A DNA stretch of 45,849 nucleotides from a virus. The stretch spans positions 1-45,849 of the IMG/VR virus record IMGVR_UViG_3300033143_004242; one strand, 5' to 3'. How positions within the stretch are numbered: position 1 is the stretch's first letter; each line of letters starts with the position of its first letter. Positions 39,259 through 45,849 of this stretch are shown here, piece after piece. The notes under the pieces were generated by a model. It saw only the letters and a program-made list of their open reading frames with translations. It did no database searches and was not told the origin of the DNA. The position numbers and the translations under genes were made by a program.

Positions 39259-39457
39259 ACATCTTGACCAAGAGAGCTTAATAGAATTACTAAAGGATTT
39301 ACTATGCGCTCCAAAGACGTATAAGTATAATACTACGTCTGGGGTCTTTCAACTTAATACTAAGGCTAATATATATGAAGTACAAAGAGCTATCTTTGAG
39401 TGGCTTTCAATTCCTGAGAGGAAACATAACTTTATGCTAATGGGAGGAAAGAAATGA
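39245..39457 (+). CDS. Hypothetical protein (70 aa)
   Basis: 70 residues, helix then beta (ESLIELLKDLLCAPKTYKYN), ends methionine-rich. ATG 39245 lies inside the end of the methyltransferase gene after AAGGAGGAG. Its stop overlaps the exonuclease start. Not recognised. Confidence 0.6.
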   Translation: MKVTKHLDQESLIELLKDLLCAPKTYKYNTTSGVFQLNTKANIYEVQRAIFEWLSIPERKHNFMLMGGKK

Positions 39458-40020
39458 CAAACTACATAGTACTTGACATCGAAACCACTGGACTTGATAC
39501 AACTAAGGATGTACCAATTCAACTGGCTTACGAGTCATATTCTCTCGATGTACCAACTCAAGTATTCTTTCTAAATAAGAAAGGAGCATTCTACATCAAA
39601 CCTCGAGCAAGACTAAGCCCTGAGATTATTAAGATTACTGGCATAACAGATAGCCTTCTTGATGATGAGGGATTGAACTCCCGTGATGCTGTGAATAACT
39701 ACCATAGTCTTGTTTGGACTCATTGGCCAGCTTGGTTAGTAGGATATAACATAGTTAATTTTGATTTCCCTATCATCCAAAATTGGCTATCGAAATACAC
39801 TCCTGGAAGGTTTAAGCATCCACCATTACTTGGAGTAATAGATGTAATGTTCGTTTGCTGTAGAGAATTCGGGCAGAAGAAATGGCCCAAACTTATTGAT
39901 GCAGGACAAAGACTTAAGATTGGCTTTGACCCCAAGGAGCTTCATGATGCCAGGGCTGACGTTGCCTTGACTTGGAAGATTCTTGCTAAGATAAAGGGAT
40001 GGGAGGAGGCAAGTGGATAG
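39454..40020 (+). CDS. DnaQ-like 3'-5' exonuclease (188 aa)
   Basis: DEDDh-type exonuclease: VLDIETTGLD gives the first two acids (D8, E10), NIVNFDFPI the third, and HDARADVALT the histidine and last aspartate. It acts in proofreading or end processing. It overlaps the polymerase gene, which has its own exonuclease domain, so the two activities are adjacent and probably co-made. Confidence 0.9.
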   Translation: MTNYIVLDIETTGLDTTKDVPIQLAYESYSLDVPTQVFFLNKKGAFYIKPRARLSPEIIKITGITDSLLDDEGLNSRDAVNNYHSLVWTHWPAWLVGYNIVNFDFPIIQNWLSKYTPGRFKHPPLLGVIDVMFVCCREFGQKKWPKLIDAGQRLKIGFDPKELHDARADVALTWKILAKIKGWEEASG

Positions 40021-42499
40021 ACTAACTACCAACGTAATCCCTCCAGATGGCCCTCTCGATGCTAAGATCTGTGGAATTGGTGAGGCTCCTGGGCAAGAAG
40101 AGGATTTCAAACTCACAGTCTTCAAAGGAGCAGCAGGAAAGTTTCTCAATCAATGTCTTAGAAGTATTGGACTCTCAAGGACAGAGATACTACTTTATAA
40201 TGTCTTTGAGCAGAGACCTCCGCATAATAATATTAACTATTACTTCGTAGATAAGAGTAACACTCAACCTACTTGGGAAGGGCAGGAGCATATTGACCGA
40301 CTTCAACGCTGGCTCCAGAATCTTCTTACAATCAGAGAGCAAGGAGGTGGAGGGCCTAATATTATTGTGGCCTTTGGAGCTATCCCTATGAATGTTCTTA
40401 CAGGGAAAAGGAGAATCACCAAGTGGAGAGGAACCATTCTCCCTTGTACTCTTGTCGAAGGCTTTAAAGTATATCCTACCTTCCATCCTTCCTACGTAAA
40501 CAGGTTAATGAATGAGACCAGAGAACGACTTGTCGGAGAAAGGAAGAAGCAACAACAGAATGCCTTACCAATATTTCTTCGAGACCTTGATAGAATAGTA
40601 GAGCAATCAGAGTCTCCTACTTTTACCCCTCCTAAAAGAGAATTCACAATAGTCTCCACTGCTCAAGAGGCAATCTCTCTCCTCAACTCCCTTCATGATT
40701 GTCATGAAGTTGCTGTAGATATTGAGACTCTTCCTTCTTCTTCAGGCCCTATTGTCTGGTGTATTGGTTTTTCATCTTCTCCTTCTGAGGCTTTCTGTAT
40801 TCCTATCATTAAAGCACGCCGCCTTTGCTGGTCAGTAGGAGAGGAAGTAAGAATTTGGCGAACTATTTCGGAGGTATTTCTTGATGGAAATATACAAAAG
40901 ATATTTCAGGGAGGCCTTTACGACACGTCCGTACTTGGACGGTACTATGGTCTCAGGTGTGCTAACGGGACATATGGAGATACTATGCTCTGCCACCATG
41001 CTTCGCATCCCTATCTTAGGAAAGGTCTTGAGCTTCTTGCTTCCATATATACTTGGGAGCCTTACTATAAAGATGATGGTAAGGTGTGGAGCGGGAAGAG
41101 AATATCCGATCAGGCAGAATTTATTTACAACTGTCGAGATTGCGCTGTTACCAGAGAAGTCTTTCCAATTGTAAAGAGAGATGCCAAGGAACTAAAGACT
41201 TGGGATGGATATAAGAGAACCATAAGTGTTCTTCCTTCTGTCCTTGCTATGCAACTTCGTGGGGTTAAGATAGACCTCGAAAAGAAAGAAGTATTAACCC
41301 AGAATTTCACAGCTAAAGCAGAACAAGCCGAGATGGAACTCAACGAACTCGCTGAAGGAAACTATAATGTAAACTCATCGGCACAGGTATCAAGATTACT
41401 CTACGGAGTCCTTGGCCTGGAAATTCAATACAGCCACAAAACAAAGAGGCCAACCACAGACATAGATGCAATCAATAGACTCCTGAAGAAACATCCAAAG
41501 ACAGAAAGCAAAGAACACAAGATTCTTAAGACTATTTCTAGCTTCCGGAAGTATAGTAAACTTGCTTCTACTTATGCTACAATGGAAGTAGATACTGATG
41601 GAAGAATTCATACCAGTTATAGTTGGATTTCAACCTATCGTCTTAATTCTTCAGAGTCTCCGTTCGGTGGAGGAGGGAATCTTCAGAATATTCCTGTAAA
41701 AGATGAAGAAGGAAGAGCCATTAGAGAGCTCTTCATCCCTGATGATGGACTTGTCATGCTTGCCGGAGACCAAGCTCAAGCAGAATCTCGAGAAGTTGCC
41801 TGGTTAGCAGAGGACATTAGACTTATTGAGGCTTACCTTGCTGGTGTTGATATTCATTGGGAGAGAGCAAAAGAAATCTTTGGTATCCCAGATTCTGTTC
41901 CTTATAATCCAAAGGCACTCTTCAAGGATAGATTTACTGGAGAGTCTCATACTCTCTACTTCTATCGTCAGATTGCTAAAACTATTGTTCATGCTTTTAA
42001 TTATAAGATGGGGCCGATAATGCTACAGAATATCCTTCTCCGAGAAGAAGTCTACTTTCCTGCTGCTACTTGTAAACAGTTACTACAGTCTACCAGAGTA
42101 AACAATCCTCTTACCATTCGATGGCAGAATATGGTTACTGAGGAGATCAGGGCTACAAGGACTCTTATTACTCCTCTCGGTAGGAAAAGGATCTTCCGAG
42201 GAAGATTAAACGACGAACTCTTCCGAAGTGCTATAGCCTTTGGCCCTCAATCTACTGTAGGAGAACTTACGCAATTAGCAATACAGGAAATCCACTCGAA
42301 AGATTCGACATTTGAATGTTTACTCAATTCACACGACGAAGTCTTAGGCCAATGCCCAAAGGAGGATATTCCAAAAAATATAGAACTCATCAAAAAAGCT
42401 ATGGAAATTCCACACATGGTAGGAGGAAGAGAACTTATCATTCCCTGTGAGTTTAAGTGGGGATTTAACTGGGGTCAGATGGAGGAGATAAAAGAATGA
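40013..42499 (+). CDS. Uracil-DNA glycosylase-like / exonuclease / family A DNA polymerase fusion (828 aa)
   Basis: This replicative polymerase has three visible parts. Residues 18-185 follow the family 4/5 uracil-DNA glycosylase pattern: GEAPGQEED (23-31), NVFEQRPPHNN (about 63) and PTFHPSYVNR (about 156). The N-terminal cysteines that hold the Fe-S cluster of family 4 are absent. Residues about 230-390 are a 3'-5' exonuclease (VAVDIET, LYDTSVL, YNCRDCAVT). The palm/finger region has DQAQAESREVAW (motif A), RQIAKTIVHAFNYKMG (motif B) and NSHDEVL (motif C). In motif B the residue at the Escherichia coli Phe762 position is histidine. Dyad copy 7 lies in frame just before motif C. Confidence 0.9.
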   Translation: MDRLTTNVIPPDGPLDAKICGIGEAPGQEEDFKLTVFKGAAGKFLNQCLRSIGLSRTEILLYNVFEQRPPHNNINYYFVDKSNTQPTWEGQEHIDRLQRWLQNLLTIREQGGGGPNIIVAFGAIPMNVLTGKRRITKWRGTILPCTLVEGFKVYPTFHPSYVNRLMNETRERLVGERKKQQQNALPIFLRDLDRIVEQSESPTFTPPKREFTIVSTAQEAISLLNSLHDCHEVAVDIETLPSSSGPIVWCIGFSSSPSEAFCIPIIKARRLCWSVGEEVRIWRTISEVFLDGNIQKIFQGGLYDTSVLGRYYGLRCANGTYGDTMLCHHASHPYLRKGLELLASIYTWEPYYKDDGKVWSGKRISDQAEFIYNCRDCAVTREVFPIVKRDAKELKTWDGYKRTISVLPSVLAMQLRGVKIDLEKKEVLTQNFTAKAEQAEMELNELAEGNYNVNSSAQVSRLLYGVLGLEIQYSHKTKRPTTDIDAINRLLKKHPKTESKEHKILKTISSFRKYSKLASTYATMEVDTDGRIHTSYSWISTYRLNSSESPFGGGGNLQNIPVKDEEGRAIRELFIPDDGLVMLAGDQAQAESREVAWLAEDIRLIEAYLAGVDIHWERAKEIFGIPDSVPYNPKALFKDRFTGESHTLYFYRQIAKTIVHAFNYKMGPIMLQNILLREEVYFPAATCKQLLQSTRVNNPLTIRWQNMVTEEIRATRTLITPLGRKRIFRGRLNDELFRSAIAFGPQSTVGELTQLAIQEIHSKDSTFECLLNSHDEVLGQCPKEDIPKNIELIKKAMEIPHMVGGRELIIPCEFKWGFNWGQMEEIKE
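42299..42321. repeat. Dispersed 23-bp dyad, copy 7 (inside the polymerase gene)
   Basis: Arms AAAGATTCGA and TTGAATGTTT around a CAT spacer, with CTCG before and ACTC after as in copy 2. It is translated as part of SKDSTFECL, between two conserved motifs, and is the only copy in a coding frame. Confidence 0.85.
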
Positions 42500-42645
42500 C
42501 TTATACTGTAACACAGATTATAGAAGCTATACGAGAAGAAATAAATGAGGGGCTTGAGAAGAAAACCTCTTGGAGGAAGAATGAAGTAAAACTGGTTATT
42601 GAAAAGGCTATTACTCGAGCTGTAGTACGATTTATGGAGAGATAA
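42496..42645 (+). CDS. Small helical protein (49 aa)
   Basis: ATG overlaps the polymerase stop (ATGA), after GGAGGAG. 49 residues, almost all helical, starting MTYTVTQIIEAIREE and with basic ends. It could be a replication accessory linking polymerase and the next ATPase. Not recognised. Confidence 0.6.
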   Translation: MTYTVTQIIEAIREEINEGLEKKTSWRKNEVKLVIEKAITRAVVRFMER

Positions 42646-42649
42646 ACCT

Positions 42650-43840
42650 ATGGCCAGAAAACTATCTAACTGGCTTAAGGGACTCCTTGAATATGTAGAA
42701 GAAACTGAAGCACCACGAGACTTTTGGCTATGGGGTGGAATCTTTACCATCAGCTCCGCTCTCCAGCGAAAAGTTTGGCTTCCTTATGGCCTTGAAAATC
42801 TTTATCCAAATCTCTACGTTCTCTTTGTTGCTCCTCCAGGTGGAAGGAAAGGAGCACCAATAACTTTAGCTAAGAAAATGTTAGAAGACAAAGGGATAAA
42901 TATTCCAGTAGCTGTAGACTCCTCCTCAAAACGAGCCATGACAAAAGAACTTGCTCAACTTGCTAGGACTGAGCAATTCCGTTACCAAGGCAAGCCTATG
43001 CCTATGTCTGCTATGGCAGTTATCTCAAAAGAAATGAGCAGCCTCCTTGCCCTTGACCCAAAAGGACTTATTGAAATCCTCACTGACCTCTTTGACAGTC
43101 ATGATAGTTGGAAGTACAAAACCAGTGGAGAAGGCCATGACTACCTTTACAACGTCTGCGTAGGATGCTTCATTGCTACTACTCCAACTTGGCTTGCTTT
43201 AAATCTTCCTCAAGAAGCTATTGGTGGAGGCTTTACGACTCGTTTTGCTATAATCTCAAATAGAGAGAAGTACAAGCTTGTCCCTCGACCTCCAGAGCCA
43301 AGCAAGAAGCTTTATAGACAGCTGATTTTTGACCTTAACAGGATCTCTAATCTTGTCGGCCCTTTTACTTGGGGAGAAGGCTGCGAAGAGTTCTTTGATG
43401 CCTGGTATTATACTATCCCTGCTTTGACAAAGGCCACTAAAGATGAGAGAGTTCATGGGTATCTTGAGAGAATTCATATAATAACTCTTAAGACTGCTAT
43501 GGCCCTTAGAGTTGCCTATTCTGATGAGTTGATTCTTACTAAGGATGATATAGGAAGAGCAATAGAACTAACCACTGGACTTATCAAGGGAACTTCAGAA
43601 GCCCTTGGTGGGCATGGGAGGAGCAAACTTGGCCCGGATACAGAGAGAGTAATGAGACAAATTCAACTTCTTAAGAAGACTACCCTTAAAGAGGTTCTTG
43701 CCATGAACTACCGGAATCTCACAAAGAGTGAGCTCATGGAAATCCTCGAATCCATTGAAGCTATGGGTAGAATCAGAGTAAAGACCGATGAGAAGGGAGT
43801 AGTACTAATTGGCTGGATTAGAGGACAGGATGAGGAGTAG
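42650..43840 (+). CDS. DUF3987-like replication ATPase/helicase (396 aa)
   Basis: Residues 1-60 hold the helical entry typical of DUF3987 (LKGLLEYVEETEAPRDFWLW, then a short SALQRKVWL strand). A P-loop-like segment LFVAPPGGRKGAPI (about 57-70) keeps the glycine-rich turn and one lysine but not the classic GKT/S. Later parts include ALDPKGLIEILTDLFDSHD and a C-terminal winged-helix-like region. Such proteins replace the primase-helicase in some phages with family A polymerase; its exact activity is not certain. Its stop lies in the stem of the convergent hairpin. Confidence 0.7.
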   Translation: MARKLSNWLKGLLEYVEETEAPRDFWLWGGIFTISSALQRKVWLPYGLENLYPNLYVLFVAPPGGRKGAPITLAKKMLEDKGINIPVAVDSSSKRAMTKELAQLARTEQFRYQGKPMPMSAMAVISKEMSSLLALDPKGLIEILTDLFDSHDSWKYKTSGEGHDYLYNVCVGCFIATTPTWLALNLPQEAIGGGFTTRFAIISNREKYKLVPRPPEPSKKLYRQLIFDLNRISNLVGPFTWGEGCEEFFDAWYYTIPALTKATKDERVHGYLERIHIITLKTAMALRVAYSDELILTKDDIGRAIELTTGLIKGTSEALGGHGRSKLGPDTERVMRQIQLLKKTTLKEVLAMNYRNLTKSELMEILESIEAMGRIRVKTDEKGVVLIGWIRGQDEE

Positions 43841-43872
43841 GCTACTTATAAATAGTCTATAGGTAGCCTACT
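43836..43872. terminator. Convergent-gene hairpin
   Basis: Perfect 10-bp arms AGTAGGCTAC (43836-43845) and GTAGCCTACT (43863-43872) with a 17-nt loop, where rightward and leftward units meet. No T-tract on either strand, so a bidirectional transcription block is only likely. Confidence 0.5.
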
Positions 43873-43880
43873 AAATCATC

Positions 43881-44054
43881 CTAAATACCTGAGTTTCTCA
43901 AATTCTTCTTTCTGTTTTTCCAAGCCCCAACACCAGCGATGATACCATCTATCACGAGATCATCCCAAGTCCAAGGAGTAAGTCTGACAATCTTCTCGAT
44001 GATGTAAAGACCGAGAAGGAAGTATTCCCAGTTTTGCATTATAAACTCTATCAT
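43881..44054 (-). CDS. Small membrane protein of the lysis region (57 aa)
   Basis: 57 residues: an N-terminal hydrophobic helix (YFLLGLYIIEKIV), then LTPWTWDDLVIDGIIAGVGAW and a basic end. GGAG precedes the ATG at 44052-44054, which overlaps the stop of the 53-aa gene (CCATGA). The LTPWxWDD pattern is common in small phage lysis-region proteins near holins, so holin-like or lysis-related is likely; no direct evidence. Confidence 0.6.
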   Translation of the reverse strand: MIEFIMQNWEYFLLGLYIIEKIVRLTPWTWDDLVIDGIIAGVGAWKNRKKNLRNSGI

Positions 44055-44212
44055 GGTATAAACTCCTCATCTTTGGGAACCATATCTCGTAAATTTTGAA
44101 AGTCCTCAGTGGTAGGATTCTCGATCTTCCAGTTTTGGATAATCCCTAAAGCTTTCTCTGCTCCATGCTTGAGGATCAAAATTCCTACGGATAACAAAAA
44201 TTCTACTTCCAT
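44051..44212 (-). CDS. Small hypothetical protein of the lysis region (53 aa)
   Basis: Short hydrophobic N terminus (VEFLLSVGILILKHG), then an acidic helical part. It overlaps the lipoprotein stop (TAATG) and the next gene (ATGA). May be membrane-associated. Not recognised. Confidence 0.55.
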   Translation of the reverse strand: MEVEFLLSVGILILKHGAEKALGIIQNWKIENPTTEDFQNLRDMVPKDEEFIP

Positions 44213-44562
44213 TATAAGTCTCCTTTCTCAACCAGTTGTTGAATTTCTAGAAGAACACTGGATACCTTCAGAAGCGCGGCTGACACGTCTTCAACGGTTT
44301 GGAATCCCTTTTCATAGAGTTCCAAACTATCAATCGCTGCATGATAGCCAGTACGCCATAATCTTGCCTTGCTGTTGAGCTCGGATTTTTGACTCTCAGT
44401 AATCTGACCCTGGGCGTACAAATCTCTGGCAGTTCCCTGTGCTACTTGATAGGCAGCGGCGGAAACCGCTAAGCTCCTGTAGGCATCTCGTGTGAACTTA
44501 GCTCCACAGCCTGCCAGGAAAATTACGACTAACGTCAACATCAACAATTTACGCTTTAACAT
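44212..44562 (-). CDS. Phage lipoprotein, outer spanin-like (116 aa)
   Basis: Residues 1-19 (MLKRKLLMLTLVVIFLAGC) are a lipoprotein signal with lipobox LAGC, so C19 would be lipidated and the rest periplasmic, likely outer-membrane anchored. The mature chain is helical and charged. In a cassette with a membrane coiled-coil protein and an endolysin, it is a good candidate for an outer spanin, but it is longer and less proline-rich than classical Rz1. AAAGGAGG precedes the ATG. Confidence 0.65.
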   Translation of the reverse strand: MLKRKLLMLTLVVIFLAGCGAKFTRDAYRSLAVSAAAYQVAQGTARDLYAQGQITESQKSELNSKARLWRTGYHAAIDSLELYEKGFQTVEDVSAALLKVSSVLLEIQQLVEKGDL

Positions 44563-44908
44563 TTTTAGCCTCCTTTACTTTTGTGTTAGGGTGTACCTGA
44601 AGATGGATGTGACTACCACTTCCAGCATCGTGAAAGATAGCACATACCTTCTCAGGTCTTTCAAAGTCATACTCCCAATGAGTGTTGATATCATCTACTA
44701 CTTCCTGAGGTCTACGGAATACCCAAGAACGTACATCTATCCCTCGACAAGGAATAGCTCCATGAACTCCGAAGCCCTCTCGATAAGCACTTGTAATAAC
44801 GGTCTCAGAATACCTAATAGAGAACCATGAAAGAAGCTCTATCATTCGAGGGTGAAAGGGGTATTGAAGTAACCCTTTTAAAACCTTGTGATCTTTAACT
44901 TGAATCAT
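44549..44908 (-). CDS. M15-type peptidase, probable endolysin (119 aa)
   Basis: The pattern SAYREGFGVHGAIPCRGIDV (H49 and D58 as zinc ligands) and HIHLQVHP near residue 99 fits the M15 D-Ala-D-Ala / VanY-like metallopeptidases used as short endolysins. It has no cell-wall-binding domain, as usual in Gram-negative phages. It would cut peptidoglycan peptide bonds at the end of infection. Overlaps the upstream stop (ATGA). Confidence 0.75.
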   Translation of the reverse strand: MIQVKDHKVLKGLLQYPFHPRMIELLSWFSIRYSETVITSAYREGFGVHGAIPCRGIDVRSWVFRRPQEVVDDINTHWEYDFERPEKVCAIFHDAGSGSHIHLQVHPNTKVKEAKNVKA

Positions 44909-45156
44909 TTTGCTACAGCCTCCTGGATAGTCTTTAAACGTTCATCATAGCGACCAAGGGTCTCAATCATTTCTATCTGGGTATCCATAATCTTAGTAAA
45001 CTTCTCGTCACCTTTGGTTAAATCATCTTTGATGTTTTTAGTACGTTCATCAAACACAGCTTGGTCTACTTTCTTGTCAATCTTAGCGTTTAAAAATCTC
45101 ATAGTAATCCCCGTTAGTCCTATAATTGATCCTGCTGTTGCTATTTCTGCCCACAT
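44905..45156 (-). CDS. Membrane-anchored coiled-coil protein, inner spanin-like (83 aa)
   Basis: N-terminal hydrophobic helix (TAGSIIGLTGITMRFLN) and then a charged coiled coil of about 55 residues. This is the topology of an inner spanin or a small holin-associated protein. AAGGAG precedes the ATG. It directly precedes the endolysin gene, and the lipoprotein gene lies one gene further on, so a two-component spanin is inferred. Confidence 0.55.
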   Translation of the reverse strand: MWAEIATAGSIIGLTGITMRFLNAKIDKKVDQAVFDERTKNIKDDLTKGDEKFTKIMDTQIEMIETLGRYDERLKTIQEAVAK

Positions 45157-45165
45157 AGCTTCTCC

Positions 45166-45375
45166 TTATCGTCTTGGAATTAACACAATCCGAGGCTCAA
45201 TAAAGCCTCGACCTATTGTCATAGTTGCTTGCTGCTCAAAGCCATACTTGTTTAACGCAGCAACTATCTCTCCGACACAAGCCATTCTGCGCCTTTCCAG
45301 TTCCTTTGCAATAACCTGGCTAGCCTCAGCAGAATTCATCTTTGGACTAGATTTTTCTATTTTTTTCTTTGCCAT
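45166..45375 (-). CDS. Small hypothetical protein (69 aa)
   Basis: 69 residues, basic N terminus (MAKKKIEKSS), a helix (AEASQVIAKELERRRMACVG) and a short beta end. Between fibre and lysis genes; AAAGGAGG precedes the ATG. Not recognised. Confidence 0.6.
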   Translation of the reverse strand: MAKKKIEKSSPKMNSAEASQVIAKELERRRMACVGEIVAALNKYGFEQQATMTIGRGFIEPRIVLIPRR

Positions 45376-45395
45376 TTGAGCCTCCTTTATTTATG

Positions 45396-45849
45396 CTACC
45401 TGTATTTAAAACAAATTCCGTGAAGTTCCGCTGTATCTGTAAGGTCATCAGCAGGATCAGCACCTAATCTTTTCATTCTACAGTGCATACATTTATTTGT
45501 TGCGCCTGGTAAATCAATGCCTGTAATTTCAGCAACGATCAAGCCATTCGCTTGAGCAATAGCATTGGAATTGACAGTTAAAGTTTCCTGTGCCGCTGCG
45601 GTTGTGTCTTCTCCTTCTGAAGTCCATAAATATTCCAATTGCCAGACTGCTGTTTCAGTTGTTACTGCTGTATTTGTACTCCATCCTATTAATAATGAAG
45701 GAGCAACATTTATATCCATATCATAAGGAGTTTGGATATTAAAAACTATTGTATCGTCAGTTCCATCCGAAAATTCCCATACACCACTAATTCCCCATTC
45801 TTTAAACTCCGCCGGTTTTGTTCCTGGAGCTTTTAAAGCATTAAACGGC
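45396..45849 (-). CDS. Tail fibre protein, C-terminal part (continues at position 1)
   Basis: This partial frame has no start in the window because it is the continuation of the gene at 1-1366 after circular joining; its first 113 bases duplicate the beginning of the window. The C-terminal domain is beta-rich with two cysteines in KCMHCRMKR and ends HGICFKYR, an arrangement seen at the end of phage fibres. The stop at 45396 is 21 bases before the next gene. Confidence 0.85.
   Translation of the reverse strand, partial: PFNALKAPGTKPAEFKEWGISGVWEFSDGTDDTIVFNIQTPYDMDINVAPSLLIGWSTNTAVTTETAVWQLEYLWTSEGEDTTAAAQETLTVNSNAIAQANGLIVAEITGIDLPGATNKCMHCRMKRLGADPADDLTDTAELHGICFKYR
45737..45849. repeat. 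Direct terminal repeat, right copy
   Basis: Identical to 1-113. Removing one copy gives a 45,736-bp circle in which the tail-fibre gene is intact. Confidence 0.95.

Overview
The window is a complete, probably circular or circularly permuted, tailed-phage genome from an uncultured source. The first 113 bases (1-113) are repeated exactly as the last 113 (45737-45849), so the unit genome is 45,736 bp and one tail-fibre gene runs across the ends. I see no integrase, lysogeny repressor, tRNA or RNA polymerase gene. Portal, adaptor and stabilisation/tail-hub proteins are present without a long tail tube or tape measure, which fits a podovirus-like virion. A lipobox, a spanin-like gene pair and several Sec signal peptides point to a diderm (Gram-negative type) host; no closer host assignment is possible from sequence alone.

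Layout. Two divergent transcription units leave a control region at about 24.36-25.31 kb and converge at about 43.85 kb. The leftward (minus-strand) unit carries, in order, terminase small and large subunits, several small proteins, portal, scaffold-like protein, major capsid protein, a beta-helix protein, adaptor, stabilisation protein, a 26-cysteine protein, large ejection-type virion proteins, three consecutive proteins with signal peptides and the tail fibre. After passing through the contig ends it continues with a lysis cassette: M15-type endolysin, coiled-coil membrane protein, lipoprotein and small membrane proteins.

The rightward (plus-strand) unit begins with a very short early operon (two genes and a strong terminator) and a second non-coding region. 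A long array of small, tightly overlapped genes follows, many of them CxxC zinc-ribbon miniproteins. It ends with the DNA metabolism genes: PD-(D/E)XK nuclease with four cysteines, Sak4-like ATPase, HTH protein, MazG-like enzyme, a ssDNA-binding candidate, a ParB-methyltransferase-zinc ribbon fusion, DnaQ-like exonuclease, a uracil-DNA-glycosylase/exonuclease/family A polymerase fusion, and a DUF3987-like replication ATPase.

The most unusual content is non-coding. A 23-bp dyad occurs seven times around the genome, one copy inside the polymerase reading frame. A 12-bp motif occurs four times around the early operon. The early ORF is flanked by 31-nt inverted arms in which three of the four differences keep pairing as G-U. 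A 220-nt interrupted hairpin lies at 26.2-26.4 kb. Two adjacent structured RNA candidates lie at 35.3-35.47 kb, and a gapless four-way-junction fold lies at 36.52-36.58 kb. These rest on base pairing read by eye and need covariation or RNA evidence.
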